64,000 nt of DNA, taken from assembly GCA_037833965.1 (NCBI GenBank), contig AP031352.1:19696501-19760500 (forward strand), in the 5' to 3' direction. Position numbers and translations under genes: made by a program. Source of the DNA: Marchantia polymorpha subsp. ruderalis (taxonomy: Eukaryota; Streptophyta; Marchantiopsida; Marchantiales; Marchantiaceae). Below, in pieces: positions 31,527 through 42,712 of the stretch (position 1 is the first letter of the stretch; every line of letters starts with the position of its first letter). The notes beneath the pieces were generated by a model. It was not told the origin of the DNA, made no database searches, and was given only the letters and a program-made list of their open reading frames with translations.

Positions 31527-31565
31527 TAGATAGGATAGCGTAGTGCTAGTTAGGATCTTTGTGGG

Positions 31566-31571
31566 TATAAA
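31566..31571 (+). promoter_or_regulatory. LTR-B TATA box
   Basis: TATAAA is followed by GTAGATCCAGGCGTTTTGCC, matching the block after the LTR-A TATA box. It lies downstream of the LTR reading frame, as in subfamily A. Confidence 0.65.
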
Positions 31572-32615
31572 GTAGATCCAGGCGTTTTGCCTTGGGACTC
31601 TTCCAGTTTCGGAAGTGCAGATCAGGAACTCACTTTCTTGGCGTGTTTGTGCATTTTGGTCATGGCACCACGTAGAGAAGCTGCAGCATAGCGAAGTTAC
31701 CGTATGTTGTAGTTGAAGGCCTTCGGCTGAATGTTCAGAGCTAGCACCCGGTTAGAGACTTGAGTAGTGCGGATCTGCACCTGCGGGTGATTTCTGATGC
31801 TTAGAGCCGGCTGCGAGTTAGATACTTGAACAGTTCCCCCTTACTCCTTCGAGTGACATATCCTGATTGTACTCCTACGGGAAGTTTCCCCTGAATGCCA
31901 AAGTGAAGTTTTATTACTTCGTGTAAGCCTTGGTTTGCAATTCAGGTTGTGTGTGTGTTACTGGATCGTGTCTCAGTTAAGTTCTCAGTCGGGTCTGCAC
32001 TCCCTGCGTTTGGTGTGAGAGTTGAGGGTGACGTCCACGGCGTATGAAGAGGCTTCGTTCCGAAGTGGGAAGTCCAGTCCGGGTACCCTACGCTAGTTCC
32101 TGGCGGAAGGGCAGTAAAAGCCGGAGTGGGAGTCACTACCTGCAAAACCTCTGAGTGAACTTTTGAGACACTTTCCTCCTGAAATCCGAAGCGGAGGTCC
32201 TGACCGACCTCCGAGTTGTGCTTTTGCCAGTTTTCAGGTGTGTGTGTGTGTGTGTTGAGTGACCACGCTGTACTGTGCATCCTCCGAGCATCCTCCGAGT
32301 CGAGATCCTCCTCCGAGTCGAGCCTCCGAGTCGAGCACTGCAGTATTTCTGGGAGTGACAGTCGCCTAGAATTCAAACTCTACAAAAGTCTGTTAAACGT
32401 GACACTTTTACTCTGTGTGTTGCCTCTGTCCCTGTGGGTTCGATCTTTTTACCACCATACTGCAGTTTTAGCCTTTGGTGGGTTATTACAGAAGTGCTAC
32501 TAGGTGTTAAGGGGAGAGGGAATTTACGTTTGAGGATGGGGAATTTCTAAGGTAAAGAGAGAGGAATAGAGAGTGTAGTTTCGGAACTGTGTAGAGAGAG
32601 GGATTTTCTGAAATG

Positions 32616-32851
32616 GAAAGGAGGAATTTTTGGAAGTAAGAGATTGGAATTTTGGAAGTGAGAAGAGATGGATTTTGGATGTGCTAAAGAGAGGAATTTC
32701 AAAGATGAACTGAGAAAAGAGGGATAGCAGAGTTGCTAGAGAGTGATTTTCAGAAGTGAAAAGGAGGAATTTTTGGAAGTAAGAGATTGGAATTTTGGAA
32801 GTGAGAAGAGATGGATTTTGGATGTGCTAAAGAGAGGAATTTCAAAGATGA
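32616..32851 (+). repeat. Direct duplication of about 92 bp in the purine-rich tract
   Basis: Bases 32616-32708 and 32760-32851 are near-identical copies, from AAAGGAGGAATTTTTGGAAG to ATTTCAAAGATGA, about 144 bp apart. Shorter GGAATTTTGGAAGTGA-like units surround them, consistent with a decaying minisatellite. Confidence 0.85.
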
Positions 32852-33255
32852 AGAAAGAGGAGGAGAGTGGAATTTTGAAATTGTGAAAAGAGTGGAATTT
32901 TTGGACGATGAAGAGAGAGAGATTTTGGAAGCGACAGAGAATGAAATTTCGGGATGACGAGAGAGTGATTTTGGAAGTGAAGACAGGTGGATTTTGGAAG
33001 GGAAAGGAAGAGACTTTTGAAAAGAGAGGAGAGATTTTTGCAGGGAGAGCGAATGAGATTTGGAGATAACTGAAGTAGTATTAGCGTGACCGTTATTAGT
33101 AAACCCGTGATTGTCAAGAGTAGAGAATATAATGACTTAAGTGTAAGTTTAAGGTACCCCTCGGACTACAACGCCTATAGGAAAGTATTAAGTTGACACT
33201 ACTTTGCAAAACTCTTCTCCCAACTTGCGAGCTGTGAGCTTGTTTCAACCCCCCA

Positions 33256-33402
33256 CTTTTTCCTAAAACCATATCAAAGTCATGATTTCCCATGTTGTTT
33301 ATTATCCGTGACTTGGAGATTAGCACCCATACACTTTTCTAAAATTATACCAAGTCATGATTTCCCATGTTGTTTATTCTCAGTGACTTGGAGATTAGCA
33401 CC
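33256..33402 (+). repeat. Imperfect tandem duplication of about 70 bp
   Basis: Bases 33256-33327 and 33334-33402 share CAAGTCATGATTTCCCATG (first copy AAAGTCATG) and GTGACTTGGAGATTAGCACC in the same order. No coding role is seen. Confidence 0.85.
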
Positions 33403-33769
33403 AATTACACTCTACTTAGTGTCTATAAACAAGTCATGTAGCCGGTTATTCTAGAAGTCTGCTTCTTGAAATAAAAAAGAAGCTCTTCTATGTACAACAC
33501 TTCTCTATCTTCCAATGAAGCCTGTTATACTAAAAATGTGTACTTTGAGATTGAAAAAAGCTTTTTTATACTATAAAATTTCTCTATAGTGTAACTTATA
33601 GTCGATAGTTTTAATTCTGTTGGAATGGCAAATCTAGATTAGAAATGCCGTCAAGTACCTCTTCATTCACTCTTTTCCGTCACAATCCTCATTTCCCTCC
33701 GTCAATTCAAAAACGGGTGATGGAACCTACTTCTATGAAAGTTTCAATTTGCTTTCACACAACTTTTCC

Positions 33770-33814
33770 TTTTCTACATTCATGGCTTGATAAGAAGGCC
33801 ATGAATGTAGAAAA
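33770..33814. repeat. Perfect 17-bp inverted repeat with 11-base loop
   Basis: TTTTCTACATTCATGGC at 33770-33786 pairs with GCCATGAATGTAGAAAA at 33798-33814. It could be a hairpin or the remnant of a small inverted-repeat element. No adjacent gene is supported. Confidence 0.8.
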
Positions 33815-34737
33815 AGAAAGGTGAAAATTTTGCTCTTATTGTCGTTCATCAATTACTTTCCAGCTAGCACTTCTAATTCGGATGGAATTTTGATTCCATC
33901 TTCATGGCGATGCTCTCACAATCCTTCTCGTTATCTTCCACTGCGCTCTCCTCGGCAAGATTCTCAACAATGGTCTAATCATCTCCTGGTACCTCAATCT
34001 TGGCACTATCAACCTCATTGACGTTGGATAAATCTTCGTCTTTGGCTGCTTTTGCCGAAAAATTTCCACCACTCTTGTTTTTTAAACCTCCGCATCAGTG
34101 ATAGCGCCCGCATCCTTGTCACTTAGCACAAACTTACCATTCATTATTTTTCACATTTCATTTTTCTAATCTATGTCATTTTAATAGTTATTTGTTGCAA
34201 GACAATTTAAACATATAATACTCTTTTCCTATATTGAAAACAGGCAAACAATCAATTTCACATTTAACTTCTGTATGGAAAAAAGAGGAATATATTATAT
34301 AGAATTGAAAAAATAAAAAATAAAATGATACATTCTTGATACAAAATCATACATAATATAAATAATTGTAGTCACAAAATATAAACTCGGAGGAGCTTGA
34401 GGACCTCACTTGGAGTCATGATGTGTGTCACTTTGCCATCTTCAATTCTTGGTGAACTAGCAACATAAGTTTATTTAATATTTCAAATAATTTATATAAC
34501 CTTCTGATCATTCATATATGATCATATACTAATACGAACAGCAAATAATAGTTGCACTGAGGATTCTCGAGATACCTGATTCCGTGGCAAGGTTAGGAGG
34601 ATGGGAGGGAGAAGATATACACAAACAGATCAAACTGCTGGCTTCAAAAGAAAAGCATGTTTAAGAGAACGATTTTCCATTGTAGTTCTCCTTTGAAGCC
34701 TTAAACTGAAGTACTAAGAGGAACGAGCGTTTGTTCT

Positions 34738-36980
34738 TTACTGGCCAATAACATTCAATCCTGCCTTGCGGTAGACGTCCGAAGCCAGTCGCCTCGTTAT
34801 GAGAAGATTCAAAGGATTCTGCTTCCCTACGGTGACTCCGAACTTCTCTTCAACATCTACGTCCAGATGAGTCAAGCCTTCGGGCAGGGAGATTGAACAA
34901 GCATGAACCAGCTGTGCGAGATTATAGGCCACAGAGACGAGCGCTAAATTCATGCCCGGACATATCCTTCGCCCAGAACTGAAGGGCAGAACCTCAAAAT
35001 GCTGCCCTTTCACATTTATAGGGCTGTTAAAGAATCTTGAAGGATCAAACTTCAGAGGATTTTCCCAAACCTTAGGATCTCTGCCAATGGCATAAAGGTT
35101 GAGCATTACACGGGTATTGGCAGGAATATCGTATCCTGCTACTTTCGTTGCCTCCGTCGAATAATGAGGAATTCCCAAAGCACCGACTGGGTGCAGCCGT
35201 AGTGTTTCCTTCACTACTGCCTGCAGATATTCGAGTTTCTGGAGATCAGCTTCTTCAACCAGCCTCTCTTTACCGATCACATCGTCGAGCTCAATCTGAA
35301 GTCTTTCCATAATGTTGGGATGCCTCAGAAGCTCAGTTATAGCCCACACAATCGTTTCAGAGCTGGTATCAGTTCCACCAATAATGATGTCCTGATTGAA
35401 GATTCACCAACATCAGTAATCTTGTGCATTGAAAATGCAAGATGATAAAACGATTGATTATATTGATATTCACACCCAGGTAAATATCAGCATCTTAACC
35501 CCTTTCATCTTTACACTGTAAGTTTTTCTTCTCACAAAACCGAAAAAAGATCTAACTAGACTCATGATGAACTTGACCATGTGGATGAATTTCAACAAGA
35601 AACTGGGCTGAACATAACCTTCAAACCTTGAAACAGAACGTGAACTTCTACGACTCTAAAACGGAAGACTATCTTCATGCAATGAATATTTGGAGCGAAA
35701 CAGATCAGCATCTATCACGAACCAGAAGAAGATATTTGAGTTGATCACGTGGAAAGTCGCTCATAGCCAGCAGCACGTCCAAGAAGTCCTCCTCGTTATA
35801 TGACTTCGAGTTGGTTTTTTCCTTCAGGCGGTTGTCAATGATGGACTCCATAATGTCGCTATATTTTTCAGCTGTCATTTTCAGCTTTTTAATTTTTCCA
35901 CTCAGATCCAGCGGCTTCAGCAACGGGAAGAAATCTTCTAGTAAGAAAACATCCGCGCTAGTTATTTCGATCATGGTCTTGATAAAGTCTTGATTGTGAG
36001 CACCTGCACCCCTTCGAAACATCATTCTGGTTGAAATGGACATAAACTGTTCGTGCATTATATCAGCAAAGCTTATGTAACGATTCGCATGACCCTCCTC
36101 GAATGCTGTCGACATCGTTTTCATCAGCAACTCTCGTCTCAAATCCTACACAATTCAGTAACTTACGTTAGCAGTCCGAAAAATTGACAGCATCATGCAT
36201 CAGCTCTTCTGCAAAGTTCAAATGTCAGCCAAATCTTGCAGTGCGTACTTATGCGCAGAACAAGCAAGACAAGATGAGAAGAACGACTATTACATGCAGG
36301 ACGTGAGGCTTAATATTTCGTTCTGGCTTACATGGACAGAAATCAGTATCACCTCGTATAGCAGTTTCTTGAGCAATTTTGAGTAGTTGGACTCAGATGT
36401 GACATTAGGTCACACAAGACATCTCTCCTGTGCTTCGTAGTCAATAGTGTGTTCAAAAGCGATGGTGCACGTGAACAGACTCTTACACAAAAATGTAGAC
36501 TGGTACCTTAAATGTATCGATCTGTTGTTGCGAAAGTAATTGTGTGGTATAAACTTTTCGGACTAGACGAAAGTGGTCATTCAAAGGACTAAACGCCAGA
36601 TCCTGACCTTTCCCCATAACCAAATCTGAAAATAAGGTTGAAGGGCGGGAAGCAAATATGTGATCTTGAGCTTTCAGAATCTCCCTGGCCATATCCGAGG
36701 AAGACACAACCACAACACCCACAGCTCCCAGTTCGAGCCACATTATGGGTCCATATTTTTCAGCGATTTTGGCCAGAGTGTGGTGCAACAACCCAGATAC
36801 AAGGTGATGGAGCTGGCCAATCACTGGCAAAGACGGAGGTCCAGGAGGTCTTCTCCCGTACTTATGTCTAACTCTCCTGAAAACCTTCAGAACGACGTAC
36901 AGGAAACCGAATGCTGCAACAGTATGCACAAACCAGCTCTTGAATATGGCAATAAGTCCTTCCATGTTCGACTCGCCCAT
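34738..36980 (-). CDS. Cytochrome P450 (A-type, CYP71-clan-like), three exons
   Basis: Membrane-bound haem monooxygenase, expected at the endoplasmic reticulum and dependent on a P450 reductase. Its substrate cannot be told from the sequence. Exons, minus strand: 36507-36980, 35723-36145 and 34738-35391. All junctions are phase 0 with GT-AG borders, giving 516 residues, the normal length. Visible parts: N-terminal membrane anchor (about residues 15-34), PPGPP hinge (45-49), I-helix GGTDTS (304-309, the usual AGTDTS with Gly in place of Ala), K-helix E361-x-x-R364, DPSRF (415-419, Ser where Glu is usual) and haem loop PFSSGRRICPG with the ligand at Cys443. No stop or frame change interrupts it, so it looks functional. 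The second exon border (donor GTTCGTG) is weak but keeps the frame. A-type features suggest the CYP71 clan. The CYP family was not assigned. Confidence 0.93.
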
Positions 36981-38446
36981 CTCTTGTGCAACTCAAAATC
37001 AGAATCGGTTGAAATCCGCGCAGAGTGAATCAATGGCTTCACTGACGAGCAGATCACGGTATCCAAAATATATGTGAACATTGAATTAAATAGTGGAATC
37101 AAGTGTTACCTCACAGTCTTAATCTGAAGCACACTGTCGGTACCCCGAGATGTTACGTTGATCTCCACCGACATATTTTTTATATTGTAATGTATTTTAC
37201 ATTTCTATAATTCACAGATTTCAAGATTTTCAGACATGTAGATGATAATTTAAGTTGTTAAAATTCTCACCACCACGCAATCTCATCAACAAGCAATGAC
37301 AAGCATGCACATGCATTCTATATGTTTTTAGACTCATTTATTTGCGATGAGTATGTATCTAGTATATTCAGCAATTATGACAAAAGTGTCACGCATGGGT
37401 TTTTAATTATTTCCGGTGTTATGAAAACTTCTCTAGGTCAAGAAGGTTGTAGACTTTAAACAACGATGAAATCAATCTTGAATATAATTTTCTCACTGAA
37501 GGTATAATTTATCATTTTAAGTGAACTGATTCAAAACTCCCAGAAGACGTACATGAAGCATTCAACTTCACTGTTCCTATAGGTTTAAGACTGAGTGTCA
37601 CAATAATTCTAAGAACAGATGTAACTCACAAACCAGATGTATAATACAGTTTCATTTCTTACACAATCACTTTATTCTCTCCATGCTGTCAACTAGTTGA
37701 AAATTCCTTTTAATGGCCGAGAATGATATTGTAGTTACAAGATGATTCTTTGCAAAATCCTGTTGGAAAGATTGTACCGATGTTCTGCAATTATCAATAC
37801 TTTTGCTCGTCATGTGTGGTGAATAGAGTGTCAACAACTCCACCACTGCAGCGAAATTCAACGTGCCATGATACATGTGTCTGTATGTACCGGACATTCA
37901 CATTCTATTATTCACTTTGAGTTAGTAATGCATGTAATTATTAATTGGATCAATAATAATAATTGCATATAATTTAGTATTATATTCTAATTTGAAAATT
38001 CAAGCAAGTTTTTAATTATTTCTTTAACTATTAACTGTATCTTATTCACCTGATTCTGATATGTTGTTCCAGCTAGAGAGTCTTTTATATCTCAGGTATA
38101 TCTGACCTTTCTCAGAGCAAATTTTGTTACGAGTGCTTCGTTATTGCTACCTTGTTTCCACCGTGCCATCGAGACTTGACGACTGTGGCTCGTGTGTGCG
38201 TGGACTTGGACCGTGCACGATGCGCACATGCTGTCTGTGAACCAGTTTCAGCTGTTAGTAGTCCATGACTTGCATTCGCATTGTGAAGTGGGCAAGCCCT
38301 TTGCATGGGGATGTGATGATGATATACGTTGATCTCCACCGACAGGGAGGACTTTTGTGGCCACGACAAGACACAGGGTGTGATCCAGTAGCCCGAACAA
38401 ACGACTGGAAGACGAGCAGAACAGTGGAGAGTAAAGATTAGACCAT
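36981..38446. other. P450 upstream spacer
   Basis: AT-rich, with no supported gene. On the minus strand CATATATTTTGG (about 37063-37074) is a weak TATA candidate 85-95 bases before the P450 ATG. A 19-base motif, ACGTTGATCTCCACCGACA, occurs at 37155-37173 and again at 38326-38344 in the same orientation, with unknown meaning. Confidence 0.45.
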
Positions 38447-38930
38447 TGTTTCCATCTTTACCGTTGATTGGCCACCTCCATCACCTGAAATCTGGGTTGT
38501 TGCACCACACACCCTAGCCAAGATCGCTGAAAATATGGAATCATAGTTTGGCTCGACCTGGGAGCTATAGTAGTTCTGGTTGTATTTTCCTCGGATATGG
38601 CCAGGGAGATTCTGAAAACTGAAGATCGCATATTCGCTTCCCGCCCTTCAAGCTTAATTGGAGATCTGATTGTTGGGAAAGGTCAGGATCTAGTGTTGAG
38701 TCCTTTGAACGACCACTTTCGTCTGTCCGGAAAGTGTATACCACACCATTTCTTTCGCAACAACGGATCGATTCATTTAAGGTAAAATCTATATTATCGT
38801 ATGAGTGTCCACGTGCAGACTCCGAGTCTGAGAAGTACAGGAGGCGAGATGTATTGTCTGACGTCATCTCACATCTGAGTCCAATTACTATATGGCTCTA
38901 CGAGGTGCTACTGATTTCTGTGATTAGCGA
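38447..38930 (+). pseudogene. Partial cytochrome P450 copy (exon 1 and start of intron 1)
   Basis: Inverted relative to the intact gene. The match runs from the codons after the PPGPP hinge (SLPVIGQLHHL region) through MAREILKTEDRIFASRPSS to the exon 1 donor (AAG|GTAAAA at 38782/38783). It continues about 150 bases into the intron, where CACATCTGAGTCCAA and ACGAGGTG-TACTGATTTCTGT are shared with the intron of the intact gene. It lacks the N-terminal anchor and everything after intron 1. It has an in-frame stop early in the copy and at least one small indel near the end of the exon. The shared intron shows DNA-level duplication rather than retroposition. Confidence 0.88.
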
Positions 38931-39899
38931 ATCTAGACTAAGATGTCAGAAACATCTACAACAACACAAGAGTAGAATCTTACAATTTTAATCTTGAATG
39001 GTTTTAGAAGTAGAAAAGGGCAATGTATGGTCAGAGTTATGGCCACAGGAAACTTTTAGGTGGCACAAGTAAGTAGGGTCGCTTTAAATAATGTCTCAAT
39101 TTCGGTGTTAAACACACATCCATACTCTTTTAGCACTAAAATCTAAGGATTATCCTTCAAATTATGCATAAATTTCAAATATTCGTACGCGTTAGAAGGA
39201 CGATTGACACATGAACTATGAGAATATATGATCAAAACATATTTTTCAATTTGTAATAAACACATCCAGAGTCCATGGTATGTTTTCTTGCCAACATTTT
39301 TTTTTAACATAAGATCGAAATATTTGATACAAGAAGAAAACATTTATCATATAAAATCTAGTGTTCTTCATCAAACAAGATGCTTTCTTTACATAAGTGA
39401 ATCTTTGACTCGGCAAAGCCGGCTCCCAGACCACCAATCACCAAAAGTTGGAGAGTCCTATGCATCATCAGCTGCCTTCAAACATTACAATCCTTTGGAT
39501 ATGGGGCATCGTTGACAATTCTTGTTATATCACTAAGTTTCTTCTCAACCAGCGGTGAAAAGAACCGGTGACGATTTCTTCATATCTCCATATTTCAGAA
39601 ATTATTACAGATCATGATTGAGCCTTCTGAGGACTTTTTGACTTGGATTTTTGACAAAATCTACGGGGAATATCGTTTATCGTTTGTTTGCCTGCACATT
39701 AAGAACTAACAAGTCTAGAGTGAAACTGACGTTGATGTTCAGATTAGGGTTAAAGGGCAAAGATAAGAACAATTTAGGGGACATAAGAGTTCTTATAGCA
39801 TACAAATAAACGGCAATTGGTAATAGATCAAGGGACCTAAAGGGTCAAAAGGCTGAAAAACACAACACGAGCGAAAAACCACAAACAAGTAAAAGATCT
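38931..39899. other. AT-rich spacer without supported gene
   Basis: No coding sequence, RNA gene or repeat structure that I can support. The short open frames here lack motifs. The right end may include the 3' untranslated tail of the minus-strand LINE. Confidence 0.5.
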
Positions 39900-41850
39900 A
39901 AAAGATGAATTCCTAGCTACTGCCAAGAACATTATAACGATAACTAATGATGTCCCTGCATAACAACCTAAATCAAAAGAAACTAAATGTAATAAGGAAT
40001 CAAAGTTCTCCATATCTCTATTATGAGCAAGCCTAATGTTTTCGTACCTTGAACAAGTAATTAATACATGCTCTTCATCCTCGATATATCCACCGTCACA
40101 TGGCCTACAAATACGTGCACTCCTATCAATATTAAATCAACATCCTTCCTCAATTCCAAGTCTTTGAGATCCAGTTCAATGCTTATCAAAAATATAACGT
40201 AAGTACGTATAGATTCTTGCAAGTAGGTATTTCTATTCACAATGAACAAGCATATGATTTACATAAGGTTGATACAATTGCATCTTGGTGCCTCACTTGC
40301 TCAATGTTCAAAAACTCCTCCTCTGAACATTCGCAGAGTGTCATAGGTTGCAGGTCTCAATTGCGCTTCATCACATTTCACCTCAAAAATCAAGGTACCA
40401 CATTCGCTACTATACTTTGGCACATGTGGCACCCAAAGCTTGGAGAGGAAGGCGAGAAGCATCAAAATATCTTATCCTTGTGATGTAAGTGATGGTCAAG
40501 TATAGAGCTTTAGCCTCTAGAGGTAAACAACATGTTTCTTGAAGAAGAAAAGCATATGGAGTTGGATTTTTTACACTCAATTGTTCTTGTAGAAAGATCT
40601 TCCGCACCCTCTCGAAACGCTCTCAACCTGTCCTCTTACAACCAGGCCTTCACACTTGGATTCCATAAAATATTACCAGCAACACTAAACCTCTAAATAA
40701 AAAATTTCTAAGAAAACAAGACATTAGATGAGATCATCTACTTCAATTCAACAATGAATATAGAGATTTGTAACCACCTTCTATTCTCTTTTGCACGCAA
40801 AGTGGCCAACTATATTTATTTGAAAAATCAATGCTTAGATATTTGTAACTCTTCATTTGATATAATTGTAGGTACTTGTAATAGATGTAGAACTTATATC
40901 TAGTGTCCACTATCATGACTTTAAACTTCTTCATATTTAACTTTATTTGATTTTAGGTACAAAACCTAGCAAAAGTGTATAAGTGTTGCTGTAAACTAAT
41001 TGCTTCACGTGCTAGTAATATGATATCATCTGTATACAATAAAGCTTTGATAACAAAGTTTCAAGTTTGACATCTTCATTATCACATGCCTCCAACCAGT
41101 CTTAGATATCATTTATGAAAACTTCAAATAAAAAAGGAAAGAGAAAGACAACCTTGAATCACTCCAAAGGTACTTAAAACTTCTTTAGTTTGAAAACTGT
41201 TGATCTTGGCGCGAACATAATGGTATAACATGGGCAAATTTGCTAAAAGATTTGGTGATTTTCCACTTGCTTGCAACCTTTTTCAAAAGTGTCAAAAGCT
41301 TTGTTAAATTGATGAAGACGCTGAAGGCAATAAGGCAATGAAGGCAATAAAAAAGTTGAAAGCTTTTTTATTGCCCTTAGATTTTTCTCATAAACATGCA
41401 AGGCCAAGATATGATCAATGATGTTATATGTAGATGAAAAACCTGCTTGAAACTCATCAAAAGATGAGATTCAATCCATGTGCTCAACTTTGATTTCATC
41501 AATTTATCAAATAACTTGGCAAAAACACTACCCACCATAATAATGCGATAGTTTATCACCATGTACTTACTTCCAGACTTGTGAATAGAAACAATCTTCT
41601 GTAAACAACAAGTTGAAGGAAATCCATACATAGTAGCATATTTTAAACGCTTTAGTGATTATTGGTCCAAAACCATCTCCTTCCCATTTGAAAAGTTCAA
41701 TAAAAGTGACCATCCAAATTCTCTGATATCTCATTTGCTAATTTTCTAGGTTGAGTCATCACGTCTGATTTAGAAAACAAGCAAGATATTACTTCATAAC
41801 GTGGCATTGATGCAACGTGGAAAAAGAAATAAAGTTTTTAGCAAGAACAA
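39900..41850 (-). mobile_element. Decayed LINE (non-LTR retrotransposon), 5'-truncated
   Basis: Minus-strand remnants of a non-LTR reverse transcriptase in the correct order. Near 41850-41640 is a fragment reading like KSDVMTQPRKLANEISENLDGHF. At 41631-41377 is an RT core with LQKIVSIHKSGSKYMVINYR and VFAKLFDKLMKSKLSTWIESH. At 40934-40743 is a fragment with FKVMIVDTRY and SYKYLSIDFSNKYSWPLCVQ. At 40607-40410 is LPLEAKALYLTITYITRIRY. Near 40130-40010 is a terminal zinc-knuckle-like part, ICRPCDGG with EDEEHVLITCSR. There are many stops and frame changes, so it is old. No endonuclease domain is seen upstream, consistent with 5' truncation. Exact ends are uncertain. Confidence 0.8.
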
Positions 41851-42216
41851 TCGAAGGTTTGTGTCTTAAACTTCCCACCCTTGTGCGTTGTAGTATGGAT
41901 GGAGGTAAGTAGATATGAGTCCTAATATCAACAATTGACGCTCGTTTAAAATGCCGCACAGTATATTACACCAATGCAGTCCAATCCACTAACAAAACAA
42001 TCTAACACACTGTACCAAGTTCAAAACCACTGTCACATTGCTGCGCCCAACCTCTTTTTACTCCGTGAGTTATTCTCCTTGCCTTCACACATACTACCAC
42101 AAAACTACGTACAAAAAAGAACTTCCTATCTCCCGTCACACCTTGGCCTTATCCCGTCAGCAATATCGACAACGCAGATTCTGGTCCCTCCAGGCCAACC
42201 TTATCTTAACTACTAT
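41851..42216. other. Spacer between LINE and coiled-coil gene
   Basis: No supported feature. The open frames on the plus strand (41974-42228) look incidental. This may be 3' untranslated sequence of the minus-strand coiled-coil gene, whose stop lies at 42217-42219. Confidence 0.4.
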
Positions 42217-42707
42217 CTAGAAATCTAAGAAAAGTCTAAGCCTATTGACAGTTGGGACGCAATCAAGTACCACATCCATATCCTGATCATCTTCTGATTC
42301 CTCATCGTCTTGGAGCTCTTCTTCATCCGCTTGTAGCTTCGTCCCTTGCTTTTCAAGCTTTGCCTTCGCAGATTCAACTTCTTCTTTTAATGCAACGAGC
42401 TCCCTCTCTCTCTTGCTTGTCGTTGGTTGATCTCAAATTAACCAGGTCATCTCTATCTTTAACCAGAGACTCTTCCTTCAACTTCAAAGTGCCTTCTTTC
42501 TCTTGCTTGCCGTTGGTTGATCTCAAATTAACCAAGTCATCTCTGTCTCTAACCAGAGATTCTTCCTTCAGCTTCAAGGTGCCATACCGTATTTCCAAGC
42601 TCTCTCTTTCAGTATTTATGTTCACGTTCATACTTTTCCGTATCTCCAAGTTCTCTCTTTCAGTATTTATGTTCACTTCCATACTCTTCAAGTGTTGCTC
42701 GCGCTCC
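42217..42707 (-). pseudogene. Coiled-coil protein gene, C-terminal part, cut by a solo LTR
   Basis: Unrecognised host gene. The minus strand encodes a charged coiled coil with two tandem 30-residue units beginning GTLKLKEESLVRDRDDLVNL and shorter NINTERE-LEIR repeats. An acidic tail (DDEESEDDQDMDVV) ends at TAG 42217-42219. In the GA run near 42405-42415 the frame appears to slip by one base: the upstream frame would stop soon after, while the other frame continues as ELVALKEEVESAKAKLEKQ. A solo LTR enters at 42713 with duplication TCTAG. The upstream coding part lies at 55998-56090 and is in the same frame across the empty site. Its function is unknown. Confidence 0.65.
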
Positions 42708-42712
42708 TCTAG
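42708..42712. repeat. Target-site duplication of large solo LTR, left copy (TCTAG)
   Basis: TCTAG precedes the LTR terminus at 42713 and is repeated at 55993-55997. Confidence 0.92.

Larger units (their letters stand above)
30330..32490 (+). repeat. LTR-B, 3' portion, plus strand
   Basis: Plus-strand LTR-B sequence from the middle of the reading frame through the TATA box (31566), R/U5 and the LTR end GGGTTATTACA at 32490. Unique host-like sequence begins at 32491. It is probably the remainder of the LTR that starts at 20079. The left target duplication would lie outside the window, so this cannot be confirmed. Confidence 0.8.
32491..34737. other. Host spacer, purine-rich then AT-rich
   Basis: No gene is supported. 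Bases 32500-33060 are strongly purine-rich on the plus strand with GGAATTTTGGAAGT-like units. Bases 33100-34737 are AT-rich. Short open frames such as 33821-34021 have no recognisable motif. Small repeats are listed separately. Confidence 0.6.

Noticed and set aside
21995-32490. TGTAATAACCC...GGGTTATTACA as terminal inverted repeats of a separate element
   Set aside because: This terminus is the LTR 3' end in all solo LTRs. Two LTR ends simply face outwards here, and no target duplication flanks the pair.
33821-34021. A small protein gene of 66 codons
   Set aside because: No recognisable motif, no conserved neighbour, and it starts beside the hairpin in AT-rich spacer.
37155-38344. A 19-base repeat (37155-37173 and 38326-38344) as a promoter element of the P450 and its partial copy
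   Set aside because: Its orientation relative to the two exon 1 copies is opposite, so it is not part of the same duplication. It may be chance or an unrelated repeat.
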